This document shows positions 1-9,985 of a stretch of 34,158 nt of DNA, piece after piece. Numbering within the stretch: position 1 is the stretch's first letter; the number at the start of each line of letters is the position of its first letter. The stretch comes from a virus. The stretch covers positions 1-34,158 of the IMG/VR virus record IMGVR_UViG_3300048928_000194; one strand, written 5' to 3'. The notes under the pieces are model-generated. The model searched no databases. It had not been told where the DNA came from and saw only the letters and a list, made by a program, of their open reading frames with translations. The position numbers and the translations under genes are program-made.

Positions 1-51
1 GGCGATTCCTGCTGGATTGCGAGGGTAAGTTACTCTATAATTCACCGCCAC

Positions 52-127
52 GGCCCCTTAGCTCAGTGGTTAGAGCAGGCGACTCATAATCGCTTGGTCG
101 TTGGTTCAAACCCAACAGGGGCCACCA
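52..127 (+). tRNA. ileX/ileY-like: tRNA-Ile2 (anticodon CAU, read as lysidine-modified)
   Basis: This 76-nt cloverleaf has acceptor arms GGCCCCT and AGGGGCC, discriminator A and an encoded CCA. Anticodon CAT is at 85-87 in loop CTCATAA, and the T loop is TTCAAAC. The body matches the enterobacterial minor isoleucine tRNA, whose C34 is changed to lysidine so that it reads AUA, rather than a methionine tRNA. The 5' half (52-81) is host DNA. The 3' half lies in the att core and is supplied by the phage, so the gene stays intact after integration. A TATAAT hexamer at 36-41 is a plausible -10 element. Confidence 0.95.
82..127 (+). repeat. attL: attL core (46-bp direct repeat)
   Basis: These bases, from the anticodon-stem side through CCA, are identical to 33948-33993. 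Similarity continues imperfectly beyond the core through the terminator. Upstream of base 82 the two copies diverge, which places strand exchange inside the tRNA 3' half. Confidence 0.95.
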
Positions 128-153
128 GATTTTAGCTTTAAAATCATATACTT

Positions 154-180
154 AAGCCACTCGAAAGAGTGGCTTTTTTA
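154..180 (+). terminator. Intrinsic terminator of the tRNA gene, phage-borne copy
   Basis: A 9-bp perfect stem (AAGCCACTC, loop GAAA, GAGTGGCTT) is followed by a T run. A near-identical hairpin lies right of attR at 34020-34046. The phage therefore carries not only the tRNA 3' end but also a copy of its terminator, so the host tRNA transcription unit is restored after insertion. Confidence 0.9.
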
Positions 181-196
181 TTTTTTGATTTCTGAG

Positions 197-242
197 TGGC
201 GATAAAATGGCGGTGGATTTTTGGTGTGGCGGTAGAATGGCA
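197..242 (+). promoter_or_regulatory. Candidate integrase arm-type sites, left arm
   Basis: TGGC motifs start at 197 (TGGCGAT), 208 (TGGCGGT), 227 (TGGCGGT) and 238 (TGGCAT), with spacings of 11, 19 and 11 bp. The same TGGCGAT word is repeated in tandem near attR (33834 and 33845). Repeats on both sides of the att core are what arm-type sites for a tyrosine integrase look like. The assignment to Int is inferred from position and sharing between arms. Confidence 0.6.
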
Positions 243-243
243 T

Positions 244-271
244 AAAAAAACCCGCACAAGGGCGGGTTTTT
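244..271 (-). terminator. Bidirectional intrinsic terminator after ogr
   Basis: Stem CCCGC/GCGGG with loop ACAAGG is flanked by an A run on the left and a T run on the right, so it could work in both directions. It abuts the ogr stop codon. It would end the late tail transcript and shield the att region. Confidence 0.85.
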
Positions 272-490
272 TCACATCCATAACTGGCGCTGTCCGGTAT
301 TAGTGGGGTGTGGTGGCGCAGGGTCGATTTTGCCCGGAGTAACAATATAGCGTTCTATCGACTCCATTGTTACAAAGGTGCAACTGCAATTAATATTGGT
401 GCACTGGTGGTAACGCTCTTTGGTATTTTCACTGAGATAACGACTCGTACGTGCATGAGCGGCGTGCTTGCATTGCGGGCAATGGAACAT
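272..490 (-). CDS. ogr: Late-gene transcription activator Ogr (186 gpB homologue)
   Basis: The 72-aa zinc-finger activator starts at the ATG giving MFHCPQCKHAAHARTSRY; the frame is open further upstream, but this start gives the 72-aa length of P2 Ogr. The metal ligands are CPQC near the N-terminus and CTNINC about 25 residues later. In P2 and 186 this protein binds about 55 bp upstream of late promoters, contacts the RNA polymerase alpha subunit and turns on the head, tail and lysis operons. It is the last gene of the tail block, next to attL, as in P2 where ogr lies beside attP. Very close similarity to P2 Ogr, including KERYHQC and the RYIV..PG stretch, makes the call secure. Confidence 0.96.
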   Translation of the reverse strand: MFHCPQCKHAAHARTSRYLSENTKERYHQCTNINCSCTFVTMESIERYIVTPGKIDPAPPHPTNTGQRQLWM

Positions 491-660
491 CTGAAACTCC
501 AATTCACTTTTAGTGAATCTATGATACACATAACAATCAAAATTTAGAACAACCATTCACCCATACCAACATCAATCATAATTCTGAAAGTTTAACACGC
601 AGAATTGCCGAAAAAGTGGGCATAGAAGCTTTTCAAGACCAATGTAAATTGATGACCTTG

Positions 661-1815
661 CTATTCTAATTCATCATTTTCATCGAACTCACACGCTATA
701 TCTGAGAGTTTTACCTCCAGTTCTAACGAGGTGGTGTAACCATTGCTGTTAAGCGCATGGGTTACTTTAGTAATTATCCACGCCTGATCGTCAATGATGC
801 TTTTAAATCCTGATACCGCAACCGGTGTCTCGGGATAAAGATCGGCACGGCCAAGCGCCAGCGTGATGGAAAACTCCGCCACGCCGCGCTGTAGCTTGTC
901 CCATTTCGCCTGCGCCGCGCGCATCGCCTGCGCTTTTGTTGAGAAAACGGTCGTCAGGGCAAAGACATTATCCGCTTCCCCGGCCATATATTCGCCCTGG
1001 CGTGCTTCAGGCTCTTTCTCTTCCTTCTTTTTTGCGTTCGGATGCTTCGGGGTGCCCGCCTGCTGCTCCTTTGGCTTGCGCTTCACCTTCACTTTTTTCG
1101 GCTTCGGCTCTTTGGTGTGCAGCCACTGCGCCGTTACGCCGGTGTAAGCGCCCCGGTCAGCGATGGAAAACTGATGCCGGTCGCCATCACTGCGGGCGAT
1201 GGTGACCTGCGGAATGGGTTTCCCGCTCGCGGTGAGCGCCTTTCCGGCCTGGAGGAATAACAGTTTCCCGGATTTAACCGACACCTCGCCGCCGTTCCGG
1301 TCAGCGAGCCGCGTCAGAAATTTGATATCCGACTCCTGCGACTGGTCGATATGCGGGATCGCAATCCGGGCAAGCTCGGATGCGACAGCCGCCTCCAGTT
1401 TGTTACGCGCCGCGATGGCCTCGACAATCATGCCGAGGGTTTTGTCATGCCATGACTGCTCACGCCGGGAATTGAGCGAGCCCCGAAAATCCGCGCTGCG
1501 GGCGCGGATCGTCACCGTATCAGGTGCGCCCCGGTGCTCGACCTCATCCACGGTAAACCGGCCTTTCTCGATAAGCGCCGACCCTTTCCACCCGAGCCAG
1601 AGTGAAAGCACCGCGCCGCGCACCGGCAGCACGACCCGCCCGTCGGCGTCGTTAAGCTCAAGGTCGAGCTGGTCAGCCTCAAAGCCCCGGTTGTCAGTCA
1701 TGGTCAAGCTTATCAGGCGATCGCTGATGTTGCCGGTAATATCCTTGCTCTCGATTTTCAGCATATAGGCCGGGGTGAGCGTGCTCCCCGGCGAACTGTA
1801 AAGGGCATCAGTCAT
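661..1815 (-). CDS. D: Tail protein gpD (baseplate hub / late control D)
   Basis: A 384-aa protein, close to the length of P2 gpD (387 aa). gpD forms the hub at the junction of tail tube and spike in contractile tails and resembles the T4 gp27 hub. A low-complexity Lys/Pro/Glu-rich linker lies around residues 235-270 (EPKPKKVKVKRKPKEQQ followed by KKKEEKEPE) between two folded parts, as in other members. The start codon shares one base with the stop of gene U (TGATG), which suggests coupled translation. The ogr gene follows after 170 bases. Confidence 0.95.
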   Translation of the reverse strand: MTDALYSSPGSTLTPAYMLKIESKDITGNISDRLISLTMTDNRGFEADQLDLELNDADGRVVLPVRGAVLSLWLGWKGSALIEKGRFTVDEVEHRGAPDTVTIRARSADFRGSLNSRREQSWHDKTLGMIVEAIAARNKLEAAVASELARIAIPHIDQSQESDIKFLTRLADRNGGEVSVKSGKLLFLQAGKALTASGKPIPQVTIARSDGDRHQFSIADRGAYTGVTAQWLHTKEPKPKKVKVKRKPKEQQAGTPKHPNAKKKEEKEPEARQGEYMAGEADNVFALTTVFSTKAQAMRAAQAKWDKLQRGVAEFSITLALGRADLYPETPVAVSGFKSIIDDQAWIITKVTHALNSNGYTTSLELEVKLSDIACEFDENDELE

Positions 1816-2291
1816 CAGAACCCCAGCGATGCGGTGATTTTAGTAGCGGCGTCTTTGGCCTTGCCGGCCAGTTCACCGGCCTGTTTATTCAGGTCGCCGT
1901 AAATGGCCGCGAGCGACTCATCAACACGCGTGAGCGCCAGATTAAACGTGATTTTTCGCGGCGAGCCATCCGTGAAAAACTCCGCGCCGGTCTCGCTGAC
2001 GCTGTTGATAACGTACATCCCGTAAATCATCCCGTTGCCCGACAGGAGAGGCCATGCCCGCCCCTCTTCAGCCATCAGCCTGACCGCCGTCAGGGTCAGT
2101 TTGCCGCCGGTAATCTCCGGGTAAAGCTCACCGCTGAGGGTGATTTTCTCCTCCCCGACGCCGAGAAACTGAAAGGCGTCACGCTTGCCGATGCGTCTGT
2201 TTGACGGCCAGCGATATTCCGCGTCCCGCTGCATGCTCTGAAAGGGCAGCGTCTGGCGCATGAATACGAAAAACCCGAGTGCGAGCATCAT
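1815..2291 (-). CDS. U: Tail protein gpU
   Basis: A 158-aa homologue of P2 gpU (159 aa), a tail-tip protein that links the tape measure/tube end to the baseplate. The N-terminus MMLALGFFVFMRQTLPFQ followed by R.Y.WPSN is characteristic of the family. A strong ribosome site (AGGAGG) precedes the two consecutive ATG codons, so either could start. It lies between T and D with gaps or overlaps of only a few bases, consistent with a single FI-to-D late operon. Confidence 0.94.
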   Translation of the reverse strand: MMLALGFFVFMRQTLPFQSMQRDAEYRWPSNRRIGKRDAFQFLGVGEEKITLSGELYPEITGGKLTLTAVRLMAEEGRAWPLLSGNGMIYGMYVINSVSETGAEFFTDGSPRKITFNLALTRVDESLAAIYGDLNKQAGELAGKAKDAATKITASLGF

Positions 2292-2305
2292 GTTATTTGT
2301 CCTCC

Positions 2306-4792
2306 TTATCCATCGTGTCGCATGCTGGAGCGGTCACGGGCGCGTTTGTCCCGGTCGGCTTTCTCGATGGCGTCCTGCAACTGCCGCCCGAGATCGCCAC
2401 CCGGCGCGCCGCCGTTATTCATCGTGATGGTGTAATTGCTCTGACGGTTGTCGACGTAGGATTTCCCGCCCGGTGCGGTCACCGGCTGATAAGCCTGATA
2501 CCCGCCATAGTTCGCGGTCGCCGGTACATAGGCGCTTCCAGTATTCACTGCACCGGCGGTTTCCCCGCCGCGGGCAGCGCTGACTTTTCCGGAGGTCTGG
2601 TCAATCGTGCCGGACTCCTTGTTAATCACGCCGAGCTTTTCAAGCACCCAGTCTATGCCCGCTTTCAGCTTGTTAAATGCCCTGAGTGGCAGCATCAGCG
2701 AATCCGCCAGCGCCTGCCCGAACCGCACGCCCGCATCCCGACAGGAGTTGAGCTGCTCCTGCGAGGACTTCACCGGCTCAAGCAGGTTTTTAAACCAGTC
2801 CCACGCGGCCTTAAGCTTTTCGCCCAGCCAGTCAAACATCGGTTTAAGGGGGGAAAACAGCTCCCCGACCGGGGCGAATGCAGCCTTAAGCCCCTCCATC
2901 ACTCCACCGAAAAAGGCGGAAATGGGCTCCCAGTATTTGCGGATGAGCAGCGCCCCGGCGACGATGGCAACACCAATGGCGACAATCGGCCAGGTGAGCG
3001 CGCCAAGTACCGTCATGATCGCGCCGCCGACCACACTGAATACCGTCCCCAGCACGCCCGCTGTGGCAACGATGGCATTGATGCCGGTAATCACCGGCCA
3101 GACGACAAGACCGATACCGCCGAGCACCGCTATCACACCGGCAACCGCGCCGGTCAGCATGACAATTTTTGTCACCAGTTCGGGGTTTTTGCTTACCCAG
3201 GCATTTAATTTTCCCAGCCATCCGGTGACGGTCTGCGTCAGTTTGCGGACACTCTTGTCCATTTCCGCGAATACCTGAAAACGTAGGTGAGCAAATTCGC
3301 CCTGGAGTTTCGCCACATCACCCGACAGGTTGTCGCGCAGGGTGCCGCCCATTCTTTCAGCGGCTCCGCTGACCTCCCCGAGCTCGTTGCGTGTCCCGGC
3401 CAGTGCCGACAGAAACTTCGGTATCTGGTCAACGGACAAATCTTCTATCGGCGTACCAAAAAGCATGATGGCGGTGTTTGCCCGCTCTGCCGGGTCTTTG
3501 ATTTTTAACAACCCCTTCGCCGTCTTCTGCATCGCCTGACGCGCTTTTTCTCCGCCGCTGGCGATGGCTGTCGACATTTTTGCCGCATTCAGGCCTATTT
3601 TCTTGTAAGCCTCGACGCTGTTTTTTGACATATCCGATCCGCGAATACTGAACTCTTTAATCGCATCACCGGTTTTATCGAGGGCAAATTTACCCTGGCG
3701 GGACATATCAACAAGCAGCGACATCGCCTCCGCGCCGGTAAAGCCCATGCTGCGGAAATGGGTCGAATATTCGTGAAGGATTTCCGGCAGTTCACCGCGC
3801 ATCTGCGCAGAGACTTTCTGCATGCCCGAGACAAGCAAATCCATCGCCTCATCGCTGTTTGCAGCGAGACCATTTTTCATCATGATCGCCGCTATCTGGA
3901 TGCTCTCCGGCACGTCATTACCGAAAGTCGTCTGCATATCCAGTGCCTTACGGGTGATGCGGCTGAGCTCTGCCTCACCGGTTGCGCCGAATGAGCCGAG
4001 GGTGCTGCGTACTGCGGACAGCGCCTCGGTGATTTGCTCGATGTTATCGCTGACGCCCGAGCCGTTAATGTCCTGAATAATATGCGTGTACTGCTTCCCC
4101 TGTTCGGCGCTTTCTCCCTGCCGCGCGGCTATCAGCGTGCCGCTTTTCTGTGTTTCCACCACCGGCGCCATCATGCGACTGCCCGCGTACAGGCTCGCCG
4201 TTCCGATACCGAATGCCGCCGCGCCGGTGTTTCTCACACTCGCCGCGATCGCTTTGCCGCGCTCGTACCGCTTACTGACGGCGTTAAGCTTTTCCTGCTG
4301 ACGGCTGACCCGGATAAGCTCCGCGCGCTGTTGCTCCATCGTCGCCGTGGTGCGGGCGATATCGTTGCGCAGGCTTCGCTCGGCACCGGATAAATTCCGG
4401 GTATCAATACCGGCATCCCTCAGCGCGGTACGCTGGCGGTGTGCGGATTCTTTGAGGCTGTCATATTTTGTTTTCAGTGCGGCGGCGCTGCGTCTGGCCT
4501 CCTCAAACGCCTTAACCTGTGCGCGTGTCGGGCTGGCTGTGCTGCGCATCTCTGCGGCCAGTCTGGCGACATTCTCCTGCGCTTTTTTCATGGCGTGACC
4601 AGTGACAGCCAGCTGACCGCTGGTCTTACGAAAGCCCTCAATGCGCTCGGCCTGCGCATTCAGCTCCCGTAACTCACCCTGTGAAGTGCGGATATTTCCC
4701 GCCAGCGTGCGGCTGGCGTCCTGTACGGCTTTAAACGGGCGGGTCGCCTGGTCAACGGCCTTGAGCAATACCTGAAGTTTTACATCACTCAT
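2306..4792 (-). CDS. T: Tail tape measure protein gpT
   Basis: At 828 aa it matches the size of P2 gpT (815 aa), which sets tail length and leaves the tail on infection. The N-terminal third is helical and charged with coiled-coil character. A hydrophobic stretch lies at about residues 540-630 (for example VAGVIAVLGGIGLVVWPVI and IVAIGVAIVAGALLI), usual for tape measures. The C-terminus is disordered, Gly/Asn-rich and then basic. The start codon overlaps the end of the E' reading frame, so T translation may be coupled to the frameshift product. Confidence 0.96.
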   Translation of the reverse strand: MSDVKLQVLLKAVDQATRPFKAVQDASRTLAGNIRTSQGELRELNAQAERIEGFRKTSGQLAVTGHAMKKAQENVARLAAEMRSTASPTRAQVKAFEEARRSAAALKTKYDSLKESAHRQRTALRDAGIDTRNLSGAERSLRNDIARTTATMEQQRAELIRVSRQQEKLNAVSKRYERGKAIAASVRNTGAAAFGIGTASLYAGSRMMAPVVETQKSGTLIAARQGESAEQGKQYTHIIQDINGSGVSDNIEQITEALSAVRSTLGSFGATGEAELSRITRKALDMQTTFGNDVPESIQIAAIMMKNGLAANSDEAMDLLVSGMQKVSAQMRGELPEILHEYSTHFRSMGFTGAEAMSLLVDMSRQGKFALDKTGDAIKEFSIRGSDMSKNSVEAYKKIGLNAAKMSTAIASGGEKARQAMQKTAKGLLKIKDPAERANTAIMLFGTPIEDLSVDQIPKFLSALAGTRNELGEVSGAAERMGGTLRDNLSGDVAKLQGEFAHLRFQVFAEMDKSVRKLTQTVTGWLGKLNAWVSKNPELVTKIVMLTGAVAGVIAVLGGIGLVVWPVITGINAIVATAGVLGTVFSVVGGAIMTVLGALTWPIVAIGVAIVAGALLIRKYWEPISAFFGGVMEGLKAAFAPVGELFSPLKPMFDWLGEKLKAAWDWFKNLLEPVKSSQEQLNSCRDAGVRFGQALADSLMLPLRAFNKLKAGIDWVLEKLGVINKESGTIDQTSGKVSAARGGETAGAVNTGSAYVPATANYGGYQAYQPVTAPGGKSYVDNRQSNYTITMNNGGAPGGDLGRQLQDAIEKADRDKRARDRSSMRHDG

Positions 4793-5212
4793 TGGTGTTT
4801 CCGCTTCGCTGGAGCGCTTTTTCGCGCCATGTGGTGAGCTCGGTCAGGCTCATGGGATAAAGCTCTGATGGCGGCCAGTGGAAAATAACCGCAATATCCG
4901 CCATCAGGTCATCAACCGACAGATTTTTCGGGAAGGTTACTGCGCCGAACTCGGCGACAAAAAACCGATCACCTTACCGGCCAGCGCCACAAGGTCAGGC
5001 AGCTCCAGCGCCGCGACCTCATGCTCGGTCAGCGACGGGGACGTCACGCGCGGCAGCACCTTAATCAGTGCATCAACGTCAGAGTTTGCCACCGAGGCCA
5101 GGCTGACGCCGCGCAGCGTTCCGGCGGTGGGTTTAATCAGGGTGACCTGGTCGATAATCTGCTCGCCGCGTTTAACCGGGTTTTCGAGGGTGATTACGTT
5201 ATCGTTTGTCAT
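4785..5212 (-). CDS. E+E': Tail assembly chaperone gpE+E' (-1 ribosomal frameshift fusion)
   Basis: The first 85 codons are shared with E. After the TTG codon of the slippery heptamer a -1 shift gives 57 further residues starting VAEFGAVTFPKNLS and ending RSGNTNE. The E' part contains HWPPSELYPMSLTEL and W.EKAL, typical of tail assembly chaperone extensions. The fused product is 142 aa, the length I recall for P2 E+E'. The E' stop (TGA, 4787-4785) overlaps the start of T. I see the frames and the heptamer; that the shift is used is inferred from the established P2 mechanism. Confidence 0.9.
4937..5212 (-). CDS. E: Tail assembly protein gpE (unshifted product)
   Basis: The 91-aa protein corresponds to P2 gpE, one of two chaperones made from the gene just upstream of the tape measure. 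In contractile and flexible-tailed phages this position encodes a short product and a frameshift extension (G and GT of lambda). The frame ends in FLSPSSAQ just past a T-T-T-T-T-T-G slippery site. Its neighbours are tube gene FII upstream and tape measure T downstream. Confidence 0.93.
   Translation of the reverse strand: MTNDNVITLENPVKRGEQIIDQVTLIKPTAGTLRGVSLASVANSDVDALIKVLPRVTSPSLTEHEVAALELPDLVALAGKVIGFLSPSSAQ
4958..4964 (-). promoter_or_regulatory. Programmed -1 frameshift slippery site (TTTTTTG)
   Basis: On the minus strand the E frame reads GGT TTT TTG, giving an X-XXY-YYZ heptamer of six T and a G. Slipping back one base enters the E' frame, which stays open to the start of T. P2 and its relatives use this same kind of T-run/G site in gene E. 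Confidence 0.9.
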
Positions 5213-5273
5213 GGTGTTCTCGTCTTAATCAGGTTTCAGGGTTAACCGGCCAGCGGCGCTGGCCGGGTGAGCA

Positions 5274-5792
5274 TTACAGGCCGATATTGCGGCGGTGCTG
5301 TTCGAGGCGGTCGGTGCCGTTCACCTTCTCGACCATGTTGAGGGTGTCGATTTCGATGAGCTCTTTGCCGTCCATCGTCAGGCGGAAATAGGTGCAGATA
5401 ACCGAGATTTTCGACTCGGTGTCTTCACCCTGTTTGCCCTCGCCGGTGTCGATTTCCTTCTGACGTCCCCGCATGACCACCTCAACGGCCACGGTTTCGC
5501 CGGTGTCGTCACGCTGGTAGGAGCCCGCAAAACGGATCGGCACGGCATCAACGCCGGTTGCACCGTAGAGCGCCCAGATAGCGGAATCGGGGAAGCCACC
5601 GAGCGACCACTCCATCGAGAGCGCATCATCATCGAGCCCCATATCAACCGGCGCGACGCCGTTCATCCCCGCCCCGCGATAGTTCTCCAGCTTGCGGGTG
5701 AGCTTCGGCAGGGTGATGGATTTGGCGATCCCCTGATAGCTGAAGCCATTCAGAAACACATTCATGTATTTGAGCTTGCGCGGCATGGCCAT
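5274..5792 (-). CDS. FII: Major tail tube protein gpFII
   Basis: The 172-aa protein is the same length as P2 FII, which stacks as hexamers to form the inner tube through which DNA passes. The N-terminus MAMPRKLKYMNVFLNG is highly characteristic of P2-type tube proteins. It directly follows the sheath gene FI with a 13-base gap, the constant sheath-tube order in contractile tails. Confidence 0.96.
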   Translation of the reverse strand: MAMPRKLKYMNVFLNGFSYQGIAKSITLPKLTRKLENYRGAGMNGVAPVDMGLDDDALSMEWSLGGFPDSAIWALYGATGVDAVPIRFAGSYQRDDTGETVAVEVVMRGRQKEIDTGEGKQGEDTESKISVICTYFRLTMDGKELIEIDTLNMVEKVNGTDRLEQHRRNIGL

Positions 5793-5805
5793 GTAACCAG
5801 GCTCC

Positions 5806-6996
5806 TTATTTGCTGTTGACGGCCGAGACCAGCGTCGCCAGATATTTATCAGTGATGCGCTGGCGCAGGGTCAAATTTTCGAGAGGGGGAACCGGCGTAT
5901 AGTCATAATCGATATACAGTTTTCCGGCCTTGAGGGTCTCCTTGTCGTTGGCTTCCTCGTCAAACCAGCAGGTCGCATCGATGATGTAACCGTTAGTTTT
6001 CAGCTCGCGGAATTTGGCATTGATGCCATCAACGATGTCGCGGATGAGCGTCGCGGTGATCGGCTTGTCGACCGCCCACATATGCGCCGCCGCCATCGTG
6101 TCAGCGATAACCTGTGCGGTGCGGGTGTAGTTCTCAAACAGGAATAACGGATCGTCCGAGCAGGTGCGGTTGCCCCAGAAGCGGAAACCATCCTTGCGGA
6201 CAAGCGTGGTGATGCCCGCCTCGTTGAGCAGGTCGGCATCGGTGCCGGGCTCCTGTAAATCCCAGAACACGCTCGCGCTGATGCCGGTGACGCCGTTCAC
6301 GCCAACGTTAGAGAGGGTTTTATGCCAGCCGACAGACTGGTCGATAGCGGCGCGCAGGCCGAGCGCGCGGGCGGTGGCGTAAGCCGTGGCGGTGGTGCTG
6401 GTCACGGTGTCCCAGGCGAGAAAATCCGGCCAGATGACCATCAGCTCGCGCTGGCTGAAATTGTCACGATAACCGATAGCCTCTGATACCGTTTTGCAGC
6501 CCCACGCGCTGATGTAGCCAAACGCGCGCAGCTTCTGGCAGACAGGTGCAAGGGCGCTCGCCACCTCATGCGTGTCGTAACCCGGCACGCCAAGAATGCG
6601 CGGTTTGACGCCGGTCACCGCTTCGGCGGTAAGCAGCGCTTTAAGACCGGTGTATTTGCCGTTTTCATCCGTGGTGCCGATGATGTTGGAAATCGTCTGC
6701 GCGAATGCGGCCTCTTTATCGGTGCCGGTGCCCTCGACAACGCGTACAACGACAATCACCGGTTTTGACTGGTCGGCGATGGCCTGTAGCGAGGCGGCAA
6801 GGGTGCCTTTTTTCCCGGCTTTTGCGATGGCGCTCTGGACGCTGGTAATCAGTACCGGCTCATTGAGAGGGAACGTTGCCGGGTCGGCATCGCTTGCTGT
6901 ACAGACCATGCCGACAATTGCTGTTGAGACGGTGGAAATAAGGCGCGTGCCGTCGTTGATTTCGACGACCTGCACGCCGTGATGATAATCACTCAT
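5806..6996 (-). CDS. FI: Tail sheath protein gpFI
   Basis: The 396-aa protein is identical in length to P2 FI, the contractile sheath. The N-terminus MSDYHHGVQVVEINDGTR and the C-terminal region containing YIDYDYTPVPPLENL are family hallmarks; the latter is part of the C-terminal domain that interlocks neighbouring subunits. A clear ribosome site (GGAG, nine bases upstream) supports this start. It is the first gene of the FI-FII-E-T-U-D late operon, so a late promoter is expected in the upstream gap. Confidence 0.97.
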   Translation of the reverse strand: MSDYHHGVQVVEINDGTRLISTVSTAIVGMVCTASDADPATFPLNEPVLITSVQSAIAKAGKKGTLAASLQAIADQSKPVIVVVRVVEGTGTDKEAAFAQTISNIIGTTDENGKYTGLKALLTAEAVTGVKPRILGVPGYDTHEVASALAPVCQKLRAFGYISAWGCKTVSEAIGYRDNFSQRELMVIWPDFLAWDTVTSTTATAYATARALGLRAAIDQSVGWHKTLSNVGVNGVTGISASVFWDLQEPGTDADLLNEAGITTLVRKDGFRFWGNRTCSDDPLFLFENYTRTAQVIADTMAAAHMWAVDKPITATLIRDIVDGINAKFRELKTNGYIIDATCWFDEEANDKETLKAGKLYIDYDYTPVPPLENLTLRQRITDKYLATLVSAVNSK

Positions 6997-7346
6997 CCGT
7001 TTAACTCCGTGGTGTTGGGGTGAGTACTATTTTCCAGGGTGTGCGGGGGCGGGGCTATTTATCCGGGATGGGTGCCGTGCTGGACAACAACGGACAAGAA
7101 AAATATATCGTACTGCTGCGCTTGTTGTTGATAAGCGCCAGGCCATGCTTAACGTAACGCGTGAAGGATACACGCCAGCCCGGGGAAACAGGCGCAATGA
7201 TGGTCATATGTAATATCGTGATTATAAGAAGATCCGCGCAAAAACATTGCCCTCGCATGGAGGGCTTTTTTTCTGGGGCTGTATTTTATCAGCACATCTC
7301 TTCTTCAGACTTACAGGCAGCAGGGACGTTCAGACGAGTCATGTTA
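6997..7346. other. Intergenic gap between G and FI
   Basis: This 350-base stretch has no convincing gene. In P2 the non-essential Z/fun gene sits here. An Ogr-dependent promoter for FI is expected: on the minus strand, TGT at about 7092-7090 followed after 12 bases by CAC is an imperfect match to the TGT-N12-ACA site, and an AT-rich AAAATAGTACT about 40 bases further on could be its -10 region. It also holds the plus-strand terminator at 7249-7272. Confidence 0.45.
7249..7272 (+). terminator. Orphan plus-strand intrinsic terminator
   Basis: Stem GCCCTC/GAGGGC with a five-base loop is followed by seven T. No plus-strand gene ends here, while all flanking genes are on the minus strand. It is in the slot where P2 carries Z/fun, so it may be what is left of a lost cargo gene, or it may block antisense transcription. 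Confidence 0.75.
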
Positions 7347-7763
7347 TTAAGCTGGTTTCTGAGGCCAGACAATATTCGACCCGCCGGAAGTATCCACGGC
7401 TTCCAGCGCATCGAGATAATCAAGCCACTCGTTGTACTGCTTTACATCGTCACTGGTCAGCCGTGACAGTGCGGCTTTTCCCGGCCACTGTTTACTGTTG
7501 ATAAAGTCACTTGCCTGGCTGAGTAGCGCATGTTTATGAAGGGCTGCACCTTCGGCAATTTCCGTCGGGCTTCGGTCGAGCCATACTGGTTTGCCTTTTC
7601 TGTCTGCACCCAGCTTTTTACCGGCGGGCGGGCTGAAATTAAACGTGTCGCGGATGTCATCGGCTACCTCGTTAACATCCTCCGGGAGTGTACCGGCAGC
7701 TTTATACACATCAATCTGATCGCACGGATAAAATGCGAGGGTTTGTTTAGAAAATAAATACAT
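7347..7763 (-). CDS. G: Tail fibre assembly chaperone gpG
   Basis: The 138-aa protein belongs to the P2 G / lambda Tfa tail-fibre assembly family (Caudo_TAP). It helps fold or trimerise the fibre encoded just upstream. The start is set at ATG (MYLFSK...) because AGGTGG lies five bases before it; a GTG three codons earlier is possible. It is shorter than P2 G (175 aa), and such size variation follows exchange of the fibre tip. The C-terminal half (DDVKQYNEWLDYLDALEAVD, W.Q.P) is typical of the family. Confidence 0.88.
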   Translation of the reverse strand: MYLFSKQTLAFYPCDQIDVYKAAGTLPEDVNEVADDIRDTFNFSPPAGKKLGADRKGKPVWLDRSPTEIAEGAALHKHALLSQASDFINSKQWPGKAALSRLTSDDVKQYNEWLDYLDALEAVDTSGGSNIVWPQKPA

Positions 7764-7772
7764 AGCAGCCAC

Positions 7773-9977
<2,205 letters not shown>

Positions 9978-9985
<8 letters not shown>

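Noticed and set aside
2279-3208. Long plus-strand open frame opposite the tape measure gene
   Set aside because: It is antisense to a well-supported GC-rich gene. The open frame follows from codon bias, and the His/Arg-rich sequence has no ribosome site or family resemblance.
7055-7258. 67-aa minus-strand frame in the G-FI gap
   Set aside because: No ribosome site, no family resemblance, and it overlaps a terminator hairpin; not convincing as a gene.
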